From NCBI RefSeq assembly GCF_945859825.1, contig NZ_CAMAPC010000016.1:1-64000 (forward strand): a stretch of 64,000 bases of DNA. The letters run 5' to 3'. The notes under the pieces are model-generated. The model was not told the DNA's origin and made no database searches. It saw only the letters and a program-made list of their open reading frames with translations. Of this stretch, positions 1 to 9,712 are shown in pieces. Position numbers and translations under genes: made by a program. Origin of the DNA: Pseudoalteromonas holothuriae (GTDB taxonomy: Bacteria > Pseudomonadota > Gammaproteobacteria > Enterobacterales > Alteromonadaceae). The first letter of the stretch is position 1, and every line of letters starts with the position of its first letter.

Positions 1-3000
1 CTGCTGTTTGAATGCCCCCACTGACAACGGTATTAATTTGCTCGCTCTTAATGACTTCGCTGCCATGCTTGTTATGCTCAAACGTCGTGGTCAGCTTTAA
101 GCCGCTTGGGTCAACAATACTAGCCGTAACACGGCCTACATTATCGTACTGGGTCTCAACTTGATTGCCATTAGCATCGGTGACTAAGTACACGCGGTTA
201 TTTTTATCGTACTGTTTATGTGACTGCACCTCATCGTTGAGTAACGTTTTGATGAGATTACCACTGGCATCATATTCAAACGCGCTGGTGCTCAGGGTAT
301 TACCTTGTGTATCAAGTTGTGTTACTGACGCTACTTGCCCTTGGCCGTTACGCGTGGTTTTAACTTGCGCGCCATTTGGTTGGAACACTGTAGTGGTATT
401 CGTGCTGTCTTCGTACTCATAGCGCGTGCTATGCCCTGACGCATTTTTAACTGACAGTTTACGCCCTTGCATATCGTAGCGAGTTTCTATTGTGCGCGTG
501 GCACCATCCACCACTTGTGTGGTACTCACTACCCGACCAATTTTATCATCGGTGCCATTAACGCTGTCACTGATATCAGTCTCATTGCCGTTGCCGTCAA
601 TGGTTTTGGTTAAACGACCAAAGGCATCGTATTCTTTATGAGTTGTTTGGGTAAGGCTTGCGGCGTTTAAAGTACTTGACGTTTGCAAGCCGCGCTTATC
701 GTAACCAAACTCGGTATGAATAAGCGCCTTGCCAGCTTCATTGCGCTGTTTATTAAATAGCGTTGCATGGGTTTGTTGTGACTGTTTAACTAGCTGCGCA
801 AAGGCATTGTACTCAAGGATGGTTTTATACCCTTGCGCATCGGTTTTTTCACTGACCAAGCCCCGTGTATCGTAGTCTAGTTGCTCATGAAATTGCTCAC
901 TATCGGCTAGCTTGTCTGTTAAATAAGCCGCAACTGTTTTTGTACCATCGCTGGTTTTGTTACTAACAAGGCCCCCAATCAAGCCCGCAGAGCTAATCTG
1001 TTCGGCACTTAATTGGGTATGATAACGCAGTACATCGGTACGTTGATTGAACGTGTTATAACGATACTCAGTCACTTGACCTTCGCCGTCAATTTGATAG
1101 CGCCTATTGCCTTGCGCATCATAGTAATAACGGGTTTGTGCCCCTTCGCGGTCGCTCGTTAGGCGAATATTGCCTAAAATATCGTATTCGGTGCGGGCAC
1201 CTTCTTGAGCCGCTTTGCTGTTAATTTGTGCTTGGGTGGCATCCGCGCCAAGCTCTGCATTTTGACTGCCGTCTAAACTAGATACCAAACGCCCTTGTTG
1301 GTCATATTGGTAGCGCTCGGTGCTAATATCACCTCGCTTTGCGTCCTTTTTGCTAACCTCTACTAGCTGCCCCATGGCATCGTAGTGATAATGAGTTTCA
1401 GATGAATCAGCGCGGAGCTCTCGTTCAACCTGCCCATTGGCATTGTAGGTCCAACGGGTGGTGGTTTTATCCCCATCAGGCAGCGCTAAAGGCATGCCAA
1501 TGATGTGGTTGCGCACTTGGTTGTGATAAGTGCTTTGTGATTGTTTTTGACCGTCTTTGTTGTAAGTGAAGGTGGTCAGTGCTCCATCCGCTGAGAGCGA
1601 GCCAATAACGCGACCTTGACCATCGTAAAAAGTGTGGTGAATGCGGTCGTGGGGTGACTCTATGATATGGCCCGGTAGGCCGGTGTTTTTGTAGCGACGC
1701 TGCGCAATTTCATTACCTGCTTTATCGTAGTAATATTGAGTTACATAGCCTTGTGGGTCGGTTTTATATTCCAGCTGACCCGCAGTAGTATAGTGAAAGT
1801 AGTCATCTCTAGATGCATCAGATATCGTCACCTTTTGCATATTTATGACACTGCCATTAGCGCCTTTTCTCGGGTTACCTAATGCTTTAAAGTAAACATC
1901 GCCATCCCATTGCTCATCAGTAACTTCAATGCGATGGGACCACGTTTTTCCAATTATTTCTGACTGCTTGTACACCTGTAAAGTAATACCATCCTTATCT
2001 GTTATCCAACGAGCGACTAAGGTATCATTTGCATTGTAGCTACCAAGATAGCGACTTATTGGGATCGCCTGTCTAGCACTACCTGCCTCGGTATACTTTA
2101 CTTCCAACTCTCCAGAGTTTAACTTCAAACTATAGCGAAATCGATTCTTTAAAGTGTTATCAAGTGTCGCTAGCAAATAACTGTCTTCAGCTATATCTCC
2201 AATAGTAAAAGTAGTTTCTATTACTTTATTGTCTGATAATGAAAATCCTTGCAAGCTCTGATAGCTGGGCCACTGACTACTACTTGTTGCATCCCTTGTA
2301 AAAATAACTTGGTCACCCTCAACATTCACCGATTTATGATGACTTAGCTTGAAAGCATCACTAATATGTATATTTTCTATTTTAAATTGGCCGCTTGTTG
2401 CGCTTGGTGCTGGCCCTAATGCTTTAAAATAAGTACTGCCATACCAAAGTGTATCGGTTACTTCAATTGAGTGAGTTTTGGCTGTATGTGCACCCAACTC
2501 CTCATTATAAACTGTCAGAGTTGCTCCGTTTTGGTGCATATCCCAGCGTACAACAAGCTTGTCACCGGCACTATAATTACCTAAAGATTTATTGCTAACT
2601 TCCCTACTGTGATTGTAGTAACTTGCTGCTATTTCACCATCTCTTAATCGCAAACTGTAGCGGAATCGATTGCCACTACTCAACTTTTCAAGGTTGTCTA
2701 GTCCTGCCAATAAGTAGCTCTCGTTAGTATTACCAGTTATGCTTATTACCGTTTGAAATGAGCGTCCCTCCATTAATGAAAAAGCGTTTTTCGATGTCAT
2801 TTCAGGCCAATTCGACTCTGCGGTATCACTATGGCGGAATACAACGCCCCCCGAATTATCCGCATGAAAGCCATCACCCTCTTTATAGTCGAACAGAGAT
2901 ATGCCAGTATCTGATGTTGAAGTTTGTCGTTCAACTGTCTGAAGTTCGCCTAATTGGCTCACTTTCATTTTAATAACGCTACCATTTGCGTCAGGTCTTG

Positions 3001-5782
3001 GGTTGCCAATAGCCTTAAAATACAGCGAATTTATACCTAAAGCACCTTCCAAATCTGCTGAATTTAGTTTATGAACAATTGCTGTGCTGGCACCTGTTGA
3101 TTTATTATAAATGGACAGTTTGACACCTAAGCTTGATGTATCCCAGCGAGCAACCCAAGTTTGATTGGCTTGGTATGTGGCTACAGTCTTGTTGATAATT
3201 GATTTAGAGTTTTTGTAGTAACTTACCTGTATTTTACCGTCTGTGAAGCGAACGCTATATCTAAAGCGCTTATTGCTGCTTAGTGTGTGTGTATTGTCTA
3301 ACCCCGCTAGCAAGTATGAGCCAGATGCTTCAGACCCTATTTCTAGTTCCGTTACAATAGTTTTGTTATCAGTCAATGAAAAGTTTCTATTAGAAACTAA
3401 ATAAGGATATGTTGACCTGGATGTGTTTGCCCGCTCAAATACGAACTGCTCTTTCTCTTCGCGGGTGTGTGAATCGTTATTCTTTAAAGAAAAATGCCCA
3501 TGAATATTGGGTGTTAAGAGTTGTGCTAATCGTCCTCTTAAAAAAGCATTTTCACTTAAAGGCGCTGCATGACGCTTGGTTGCTACTAGTCGGCCTGTTT
3601 TATTGTATATGTATTCTTTACCGTACCCTTGAGCATCTATTTTAAATGCAATCTTACCTGCTGATGTATAGAGCGTATAGCTACTTCGGTTTTCTGCATG
3701 ATTGTCCTGCTCTTTAAGGTCGTTATCAAGTTGTGCGAGGGTTTTGACCATCGCGCCACCTGAGGAAAGCCACTGTGAGGTGTTGACCTTTTGTGCGTAT
3801 TGAATGGTTTGTGTTACCCGACCTGCTTGGTCATAGTGTAGACGAGTGACTGCGCCTGTTTTGCTCACCGTGGCTGCTTTATTGCCCGACTCATCATATA
3901 AGGTATAGCTAATCGCCCCCTGTTTGTCTTTCGTGGCAACCGCTTGGCCTTCGCGGTTATAGTAAATACGTTCTGTACCATAAATGTTATTACCCAGCGA
4001 GGTGCCTTCAACATTCACAACCAATTGCCCTGCTTTGTCAAACACCTGTGTTTGCCACAAGCCATTAGCGTATTGTGTGCCAATGCGTTGGTTGGCATCA
4101 TCGTAAGTGTAAGTGGTTTGCGCTTGATTGGCGTCGGTTTTGCTGAGCAAGCGCCCTAAGCCATCGTAGCTGTAGGTGGTACTAAAGTCGTTATCTGTGC
4201 CTTGGGTAATAACACCACGTGGGGTGGTTTCTTGTAATAACTTACCATGCGCGTCATACACATAGCGTGTGGTGTTGCCATCAATTCCTTGACCCTGGCT
4301 GTTTACGCTGTTGTAGCGGGTTACGGTGCTCAGTTGGCCTCTAAAGTCGTAGCTATAATCACTGCGTTGTTGGGTTTTATCTTCAAAGCTCATATAGCTC
4401 TGTAGTGCAGTCAGATCTCGTTCAGTACTGCTGTAGAGCGCCTTGGTGTATACATGTTGGCTAACGCGTTGGCCTAAAGCATTGTAACGATACTCTACTA
4501 CGCTGCTGTCAGCACCTAAAGTAAAGCGCAGACGCTGATTGTTGTCATAAATAAAGTAGTTGGTATTGTCGCCCTTTTGTTCTGATATTAGTTGGTTATA
4601 CTTGTTATAGCTGTTCGTAATTGTGACCCCATCCGCATCTATTTGAGTCGTTAGGTTACCGATATCGTCATAGAAGAAAGTCTTTTCTTGACCTAAGCCA
4701 TTTTGAATTTCTATCACTTGCCCCGCGTTATTGTACTCATACTCTTCTCGTACATGCTGACCATCTATGACACGCTCAATGGCCGCGAGCCGCTTGTTTG
4801 AATTGAAGTAGTAGTCAATCTGCGAATTACCTAACGTTACACGCGTGTGTGAATCAGACACATATTGATAAGCAGTGGTATTGCCCTGTCCGTCTTGTAG
4901 GGTTTTAACGCGGTAATCATCACCATGCGCTTCATAGCCTATAGTCAGTGCCGTACCGTCTGATTGGCTAACAGTGCGAACGCGGTTGCTATCACCGTGG
5001 TAGGTGTATTTGGTTTCATACACCTTGCCATCGGCAATAGAATTGTCATCAGGAGTTAAATCGACTTTAACTGATGACAGGCGCTGGTTGCCATCATACC
5101 CATAGTACACCCGAGTTTGTGCATTGCTTGTGCCTGCTTGGGTTTGAATGCGCTCAAGTAACCCTTGGGCGTTATACTGGAGTGATGTTGTTTCAGTACC
5201 ACTGTCTGTTTTAGTGGTAATATGACTTGCTCGGCCTTGTGCATAGGTAATTGTTGTTTCATGACCTTGCTGACTGAGCATCGCTGTTAAGCGACCTTGT
5301 GTATCGTAACGCTCTAATTGGTTTTGACCATCAATATTCAGTGTGGCACTGCCATCGCTGCTCAGCGTTAACGTATCATGAGCACCACTGCCCGATGTAC
5401 TTACATAATGGCCCTTAGCCGCATCATAGTTAAAGCGCTGAGCAAAGCCATCCGCCGTCACCCGTGTAACCACACTGCCCGCTTGGTTCTTTGTGCCTTC
5501 AAGTGAGATTGACTTTAAAAACCCTAAGCGCCATTGGTCGTTATTTCCAAGCAAATTGTCACTATCAAAATGTCCCAAACTATTGTAGGTACGCATCACG
5601 CCCAAGCCTAAGCCCAGCCCTTTCACTTGTTCATCTTGATTTTGTAGAACTAAATTACCCGTGGCTGCATTAACAAATATATTCTCTGATGCTTGTCCGT
5701 GCGCCGCACGATTGTGGTGATCTAGGTGTGAAGAAGTGTTGTTGAAAAGACCTAAGCCTTCGCCTGAAATAATAGCGCTCAT
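1..5782 (-). CDS. Giant Rhs/YD-repeat protein, 3' end outside window
   Basis: The minus-strand frame starting at the ATG at 5782 stays open to the left edge, giving at least 1927 codons. The product begins MSAIISGEGLGLF and soon shows the Rhs entry signature (NAATGNLVLQ, then RTYNSLG near residue 65). YD-type repeats of the form Y-D-x-x-G-R follow throughout, as in Rhs/TccC/teneurin-like proteins, where they build a hollow shell around a C-terminal effector. That variable C-terminus and any immunity gene lie off the left edge, so toxin identity is unknown. No N-terminal signal peptide, PAAR or VgrG-linked domain is visible. Three lectin-like repeats sit at about residues 765-1315. Translation may be weak: no strong Shine-Dalgarno, and a three-codon ORF (ATG AGC ATT TAA) overlaps the start as TAATG. 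Rhs family membership is firm; secretion route and function are open. Confidence 0.9.
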   Translation of the reverse strand, partial: MSAIISGEGLGLFNNTSSHLDHHNRAAHGQASENIFVNAATGNLVLQNQDEQVKGLGLGLGVMRTYNSLGHFDSDNLLGNNDQWRLGFLKSISLEGTKNQAGSVVTRVTADGFAQRFNYDAAKGHYVSTSGSGAHDTLTLSSDGSATLNIDGQNQLERYDTQGRLTAMLSQQGHETTITYAQGRASHITTKTDSGTETTSLQYNAQGLLERIQTQAGTSNAQTRVYYGYDGNQRLSSVKVDLTPDDNSIADGKVYETKYTYHGDSNRVRTVSQSDGTALTIGYEAHGDDYRVKTLQDGQGNTTAYQYVSDSHTRVTLGNSQIDYYFNSNKRLAAIERVIDGQHVREEYEYNNAGQVIEIQNGLGQEKTFFYDDIGNLTTQIDADGVTITNSYNKYNQLISEQKGDNTNYFIYDNNQRLRFTLGADSSVVEYRYNALGQRVSQHVYTKALYSSTERDLTALQSYMSFEDKTQQRSDYSYDFRGQLSTVTRYNSVNSQGQGIDGNTTRYVYDAHGKLLQETTPRGVITQGTDNDFSTTYSYDGLGRLLSKTDANQAQTTYTYDDANQRIGTQYANGLWQTQVFDKAGQLVVNVEGTSLGNNIYGTERIYYNREGQAVATKDKQGAISYTLYDESGNKAATVSKTGAVTRLHYDQAGRVTQTIQYAQKVNTSQWLSSGGAMVKTLAQLDNDLKEQDNHAENRSSYTLYTSAGKIAFKIDAQGYGKEYIYNKTGRLVATKRHAAPLSENAFLRGRLAQLLTPNIHGHFSLKNNDSHTREEKEQFVFERANTSRSTYPYLVSNRNFSLTDNKTIVTELEIGSEASGSYLLAGLDNTHTLSSNKRFRYSVRFTDGKIQVSYYKNSKSIINKTVATYQANQTWVARWDTSSLGVKLSIYNKSTGASTAIVHKLNSADLEGALGINSLYFKAIGNPRPDANGSVIKMKVSQLGELQTVERQTSTSDTGISLFDYKEGDGFHADNSGGVVFRHSDTAESNWPEMTSKNAFSLMEGRSFQTVISITGNTNESYLLAGLDNLEKLSSGNRFRYSLRLRDGEIAASYYNHSREVSNKSLGNYSAGDKLVVRWDMHQNGATLTVYNEELGAHTAKTHSIEVTDTLWYGSTYFKALGPAPSATSGQFKIENIHISDAFKLSHHKSVNVEGDQVIFTRDATSSSQWPSYQSLQGFSLSDNKVIETTFTIGDIAEDSYLLATLDNTLKNRFRYSLKLNSGELEVKYTEAGSARQAIPISRYLGSYNANDTLVARWITDKDGITLQVYKQSEIIGKTWSHRIEVTDEQWDGDVYFKALGNPRKGANGSVINMQKVTISDASRDDYFHYTTAGQLEYKTDPQGYVTQYYYDKAGNEIAQRRYKNTGLPGHIIESPHDRIHHTFYDGQGRVIGSLSADGALTTFTYNKDGQKQSQSTYHNQVRNHIIGMPLALPDGDKTTTRWTYNANGQVERELRADSSETHYHYDAMGQLVEVSKKDAKRGDISTERYQYDQQGRLVSSLDGSQNAELGADATQAQINSKAAQEGARTEYDILGNIRLTSDREGAQTRYYYDAQGNRRYQIDGEGQVTEYRYNTFNQRTDVLRYHTQLSAEQISSAGLIGGLVSNKTSDGTKTVAAYLTDKLADSEQFHEQLDYDTRGLVSEKTDAQGYKTILEYNAFAQLVKQSQQTHATLFNKQRNEAGKALIHTEFGYDKRGLQTSSTLNAASLTQTTHKEYDAFGRLTKTIDGNGNETDISDSVNGTDDKIGRVVSTTQVVDGATRTIETRYDMQGRKLSVKNASGHSTRYEYEDSTNTTTVFQPNGAQVKTTRNGQGQVASVTQLDTQGNTLSTSAFEYDASGNLIKTLLNDEVQSHKQYDKNNRVYLVTDANGNQVETQYDNVGRVTASIVDPSGLKLTTTFEHNKHGSEVIKSEQINTVVSGGIQTA
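1840..3480 (-). repeat. Three tandem lectin-like (LamG/jelly-roll-type) repeats inside the Rhs protein
   Basis: Within the Rhs frame, three consecutive units of about 180-200 residues share a pattern: SYLLAGLDN (third copy SYLLATLDN), then RFRYS, then a basic residue followed by W (ARWD, VRWD, ARWI), then YFKA(L/I)G. Two units end in GNPR followed by ANGSVI. The SYLLA motifs are encoded near 3310, 2710 and 2172. Alternating short beta-strand-like segments and aromatic positions suggest a concanavalin-like beta sandwich, usually a carbohydrate-binding or adhesive fold. Family assignment is by pattern only; what is seen directly is the internal repetition and its position in the middle of the YD-repeat region. 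Confidence 0.75.
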
Positions 5783-5986
5783 TAAATGCTCATTTTATTT
5801 TTATTAATCTAAATACCTCTTCCACGTTTTTTTTAAAATGTTTAATATAAATTTGGTTTTTTACGTTTTTTTTAACAAAATTGTATCTATCTGAACAACA
5901 TGCCCTCATAAAAAGCTAAAAGTGATTTAACTTTTTTGGAAAATGAAGGAAGAGGTAGTAAAGAGAGTTTTAAAGTTGGATATTAA

Positions 5987-7345
5987 ATGACACAGTTAAC
6001 CACTGCCGTTTGCAATTGGGTTGATGATTGTATTGCACAAGGCGCTGATAAGGAGTTTATTTTTAAAGTGCTTAGTGACGAAGACCCTGACGCACTTTTT
6101 GCTTACATAGAAAGTGCACATACGAATAAATTGATGATAAAAGAGAGTGATGTCTCTGAGCATGAGCAAACTCATTTATATGATATTCCACAAAATATAT
6201 TATTTTTACCGAATGCGAAGGAGTGTCTAATAGGCGACTGTAGATTACTGAAAGTGGATGGTTTTTTAAATGAGCTTGAAACAAATACATTATTAAATAG
6301 CACAAGAATGAATATGCTGAATAATAGCCTAGTCACTGAACTTAGCCATTGTGATGACTATAAAAGCACAAAGACCTATGATTTATCATTGGTGGGTGAC
6401 GTATTAGTAAAAGATATAGATACACGAATTTGTAAGTTAGTTGGCGTTGATAGGGTATGCAGCAGCCCACTATATTTACAAACTTATGAGTGTTTTCAAA
6501 GTACACATCAACGTAATGCTATGTTAGACATGAGTATATTCTCTGTTGTGATTTACCTGTCACAAGATATGCATGCAAGAGCAACCCAATTTCCTCAACT
6601 TAATAGTGATCTTGTGTTTGAGCAAGGTGATTTTGTATTTTGGCAAAACAAGTTAGTGAGTGGACAAAGTGACGAACAGATGTGTTATTTGCACAACCCC
6701 AATCCGGGCAAACAGCAGCATATGTTGGTTAAATATTTTTACTCATATAACAATCGATTACTCTATAAAAAAACGTTAAATGAGATGGTAGAAAACTACA
6801 CCTTGGATGGGTTCAAAAAAGTAACGTTAGAGGAAGGTTTTGTTAAAAAATTAACCGATTTTTATCATAATAACAAAGAGCTAGATGAAGAAGAGCTTCA
6901 AGGTGAAGGCGATTTTATTAAAAGCGAAGTTAAACATATATCACCAAGCCATTTGCTTAAATTATCCGACTCTATGTGTACATATATACATCAAACCATG
7001 CAGCCTTTATTGTCGAGTTGGGCGGGTGTAGAGCTTGAACCAACTTATGTATATGGTATAAGAACATATCATAATGGGGCAACTTTAAAACCGCATAGAG
7101 ATCGCATTGCTACTCATGTTATAAGTTGCATCATTAATGTACACCAAGATATTGATATTGAGTGGCCTCTACAAATTGAAGATAACCTTTATCGAACTCA
7201 TTCAATGATTTTAAAGCCAGGTGAAGCCATTTTTTACGAAAGCGCTAGGCTTGAACACAGCCGGGTTGAGCCATTGGTTGGAAGAGCGTACGCTAATATA
7301 TTTTGTCATTTTATACCGACAGGTTATATTCCACCTCAATTGTAA
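5987..7345 (+). CDS. Tandem prolyl-4-hydroxylase-like 2-oxoglutarate/Fe(II) oxygenase
   Basis: The 452-residue protein appears to hold two double-stranded beta-helix oxygenase domains after a short helical N-terminus. The C-terminal domain keeps the Fe(II) triad: H370 and D372 in PHRDR, and H424 in LEHSR. R432 in the following GRAYANIF strand is placed to bind 2-oxoglutarate. The N-terminal domain (about 75-260) resembles the next gene's product but has THQRN where HxD is expected, so it is probably catalytically dead. Such enzymes hydroxylate proline or other residues in proteins or peptides; the substrate is unknown. It is divergent from the Rhs gene and 205 bp upstream of a related oxygenase. 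Start: ATG at 5987 after TTGGATATTAA, a modest ribosome site. Oxygenase call is confident; the exact reaction is not. Confidence 0.8.
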   Translation: MTQLTTAVCNWVDDCIAQGADKEFIFKVLSDEDPDALFAYIESAHTNKLMIKESDVSEHEQTHLYDIPQNILFLPNAKECLIGDCRLLKVDGFLNELETNTLLNSTRMNMLNNSLVTELSHCDDYKSTKTYDLSLVGDVLVKDIDTRICKLVGVDRVCSSPLYLQTYECFQSTHQRNAMLDMSIFSVVIYLSQDMHARATQFPQLNSDLVFEQGDFVFWQNKLVSGQSDEQMCYLHNPNPGKQQHMLVKYFYSYNNRLLYKKTLNEMVENYTLDGFKKVTLEEGFVKKLTDFYHNNKELDEEELQGEGDFIKSEVKHISPSHLLKLSDSMCTYIHQTMQPLLSSWAGVELEPTYVYGIRTYHNGATLKPHRDRIATHVISCIINVHQDIDIEWPLQIEDNLYRTHSMILKPGEAIFYESARLEHSRVEPLVGRAYANIFCHFIPTGYIPPQL

Positions 7346-7375
7346 TTTGCATAACAGTAAAGTGTTATGCAAATT
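7344..7375 (+). terminator. Hairpin terminator after the tandem oxygenase gene
   Basis: A perfect 12-bp inverted repeat, AATTTGCATAAC and GTTATGCAAATT with an 8-nt loop, overlaps the stop codon of the preceding gene and is followed by TTATT. It should end that transcript and separates it from the next oxygenase gene. Confidence 0.75.
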
Positions 7376-7550
7376 TTATTAAAACATTGATTATTCTAGC
7401 GAGCTAAATGACCCATGTAGAATAACTACATACTGAAACGTTTGCTGCCTAGTTACTAAACCATTTATCAGCCGCAATATCTGGTCATTTATTTAATGCA
7501 ATTGGTATTACTGGATCCAATAATAATAAAGTGAATCGAAAAGCATAGAT

Positions 7551-8336
7551 ATGAGTATTGAAAATTATGAAGAGTGGGTTCAATGGTGCAAGGTTAACCT
7601 TCAACGAGGGTGTTGTGTTGAAGAGATGGTACAGCTAATTTGTAAAGAAGGTGTACCGCTAAATTATGTTAAAGAGTTACTAGGCGATGATTACCCTGAT
7701 CACCTAGATTTCAATTTACTTGCAACTGTTGCTATTACTCGAAATCCAAAAGTAAAAAAAATTGATACAGATAAAGCCCAAATTTTTTGGGTGCCTCACT
7801 TTATGATCCCTTCTGAGTGTGAGCAGGTAATATCGATCATAGATTCTAAATTACGTCCTTCAGAAGTAACGGCATCAAATGGTGATGACTTATTTCGAAC
7901 AAGCAGTACATGCTACTTAGAAGAGCAAAGTCATCCATTTATAAATGTATTAGATATGCGAATTGCTCAGACAATGGGACTACCCAGTTTTAACTCCGAG
8001 CCAATACAAGGGCAAAAATATGATATTGGGCAAGAGTTTAAAGCGCATACTGATTTTTTTAATGCGGGTGAACCTGATTATGGGAGGTACACTACACCTT
8101 TAGGTCAAAGGACATGGAGTTTTATGGTCTACCTAAATACAACACCTAAAGGTGGCGAGACATTTTTTGAAAAGCTAGACATGGAGTTTTCACCTCAGCA
8201 AGGCTGCGCACTCGTTTGGAACAATCTAAATACGTTAGGCTTTGGAAATTCATCAACGTTACATCATGCTAAGCCCGTATTAGAAGGGTGTAAGTATGTT
8301 ATTACGAAGTGGTTTAGGACGCGTTCATTTGAATAA
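7551..8336 (+). CDS. Prolyl-4-hydroxylase-like 2-oxoglutarate/Fe(II) oxygenase
   Basis: This 261-residue protein has a helical N-terminal section (about 1-65) similar in style to that of the preceding oxygenase, then one P4H-type domain. The metal site is H166-T-D168, with a distal His in LHHAKPV near residue 239 and a basic residue in the KYVITKW strand for 2-oxoglutarate. The GGETFFE and GCALVWNN segments are typical of the prolyl-4-hydroxylase alpha-subunit fold. No signal peptide, so the target is probably cytosolic. Known bacterial relatives hydroxylate proline in EF-Tu or in small peptides; no substrate can be named here. It lies in its own unit behind a terminator. Confidence 0.85.
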   Translation: MSIENYEEWVQWCKVNLQRGCCVEEMVQLICKEGVPLNYVKELLGDDYPDHLDFNLLATVAITRNPKVKKIDTDKAQIFWVPHFMIPSECEQVISIIDSKLRPSEVTASNGDDLFRTSSTCYLEEQSHPFINVLDMRIAQTMGLPSFNSEPIQGQKYDIGQEFKAHTDFFNAGEPDYGRYTTPLGQRTWSFMVYLNTTPKGGETFFEKLDMEFSPQQGCALVWNNLNTLGFGNSSTLHHAKPVLEGCKYVITKWFRTRSFE

Positions 8337-8529
8337 AATAAGGGATTGCTCATTCACTGTCAGGTAAAATCAAAACTGTATTTTGATATGGCTTTTGCAA
8401 TGTCTTTTAGTCATTGTATTTTATAAAGAATATCCAGCTAGAACGTGATAACTTAATTTTAGTGAGTTGATGTCTAAACCGCGTATTTAATGTTTGCTCA
8501 ATACATCAAGTGACGCTTAGTTTTCTGCT

Positions 8530-8943
8530 TTAAAACTGTACTTTCCCTCTGAGGTTTTTGGTTTGTCCGCGTTTTACTTTACTTTCTACTCGTTTACGTT
8601 TTGCGCTTCTCGTTGGTTTGGTTTCACGGCGTGCTTTTTGCATTTTTGTGGCCTCTAAGATGAGGTTTTTGAGCCTTTGTAGTGCCTCTTCTTTATTCAT
8701 TTCTTGGGTGCGGTGAGACTGCGATTTTATGACCACAACCCCCTCTTTTGTAATACGATTATCGTTGAGTGCTAATAAGCGTTGTTTATAAAACTCAGGC
8801 AGTGAAGAGTTTCCGATGTCAAACTTGAGGTGGATGGCACTGGATACTTTATTAACATTCTGACCACCCGCCCCTTGAGCACGAATGGCATTGAGTTCTA
8901 TTTCCCATGAAGCAATTTCAACATGGTTGGAGATGCGTAACAT
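8530..8943 (-). CDS. arfB: Alternative ribosome-rescue factor ArfB (YaeJ), peptidyl-tRNA hydrolase
   Basis: The 137-residue protein has the class-I release-factor catalytic loop GAGGQNVNKV at about residues 25-34, including the GGQ that hydrolyses peptidyl-tRNA, followed by SQSHRTQEMN. Its C-terminal tail is strongly basic (KARRETKPTRSAKRKRVESK). That tail is how ArfB senses the empty mRNA channel of stalled ribosomes. Length matches the 140-residue E. coli protein, and the codon-recognition domain of full release factors is absent. It is transcribed towards the efflux genes' 3' side but stands alone. Confidence 0.95.
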   Translation of the reverse strand: MLRISNHVEIASWEIELNAIRAQGAGGQNVNKVSSAIHLKFDIGNSSLPEFYKQRLLALNDNRITKEGVVVIKSQSHRTQEMNKEEALQRLKNLILEATKMQKARRETKPTRSAKRKRVESKVKRGQTKNLRGKVQF

Positions 8944-9009
8944 AATGAGTACTGAGTGGGTTATTCATGCGGTGATCTTATCATATCTAACATAGTGATA
9001 AAAATTTGC

Positions 9010-9699
9010 CTATGCGATAGCTTTTGCTCTAGGCTCGCACTCATCAAGGTAACCATCTTTTATTTGTATTATACGATTAGCAAGTGCAGCTTGTTCATTG
9101 TCGTGTGTCACCATGATAATACTGGTGCCTTGCGCATTTATATCTTTAAGTAAAGACATAATGCCATCGGCCATTTTTGAATCTAAATTCCCTGTCGGCT
9201 CATCAGCTAAAATCATAGAAGGGGAGCCTGCGACCGCTCGTGCAATGGCAACACGTTGTTGTTGACCACCTGACAGCTGCGATGGATAGTGACTTTTCCT
9301 CCCAGCAAGCCCTACTTGTTGCAAAGCTTGCATTATACGTTGGTCACGCTCACTAGCGGTAAATTTTCTATAGCGCAGCGGCATATCGATATTATCGTAT
9401 AAATTAAGTTCAGGAATAAGGTTAAAGCTTTGAAAAATAAAGCCGATTTTTTCATTACGATAAGACGATTTCTGTTTATCTTTCATGTTAGAAACGTCGT
9501 TCCCATCAAGCTCATAAAGGCCAGCACTGTGATCTTCTAGTAAACCTGCAATATTTAAGAAGGTGGTTTTACCTGAGCCTGAGGGCCCTATTACACTGAC
9601 AAACTCTCCTTGTTCAATGACTAAATTAAAAGGTTGTAAAGCCTGAGTTTTTACGCTGTCTGTAAAGAATGTTTTGGTAATATTTTGCATCTTCAACAT
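9010..9699 (-). CDS. ABC transporter ATP-binding protein (MacB/LolD type)
   Basis: Complete ABC ATPase: Walker A GPSGSGKTT, Q-loop [10 protein letters not shown], signature LSGGQQQR, Walker [14 protein letters not shown] and H-loop VTHD. The EPTGNLDS form is typical of the MacB/LolD/FtsE group. The frame opens further upstream at 9732, but I choose the ATG at 9699 (MLKMQNITK) because AAGGA lies 7 nt before it and this avoids overlapping the adaptor gene. It is cotranscribed with the membrane-fusion protein at 9713-10993. No FtsX/MacB-type permease lies nearby, so the pair must work with a permease encoded elsewhere or be remnants of a larger operon. It closely resembles the ATPase at 58286-59014. 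Confidence 0.92.
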   Translation of the reverse strand: MLKMQNITKTFFTDSVKTQALQPFNLVIEQGEFVSVIGPSGSGKTTFLNIAGLLEDHSAGLYELDGNDVSNMKDKQKSSYRNEKIGFIFQSFNLIPELNLYDNIDMPLRYRKFTASERDQRIMQALQQVGLAGRKSHYPSQLSGGQQQRVAIARAVAGSPSMILADEPTGNLDSKMADGIMSLLKDINAQGTSIIMVTHDNEQAALANRIIQIKDGYLDECEPRAKAIA

Positions 9700-9712
9700 A
9701 CGTCGGTCCTTG

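Noticed and set aside
165..5673. Plus-strand short open frames across the Rhs region
   Set aside because: All lie opposite the continuous minus-strand Rhs frame and have no ribosome site or recognisable product.
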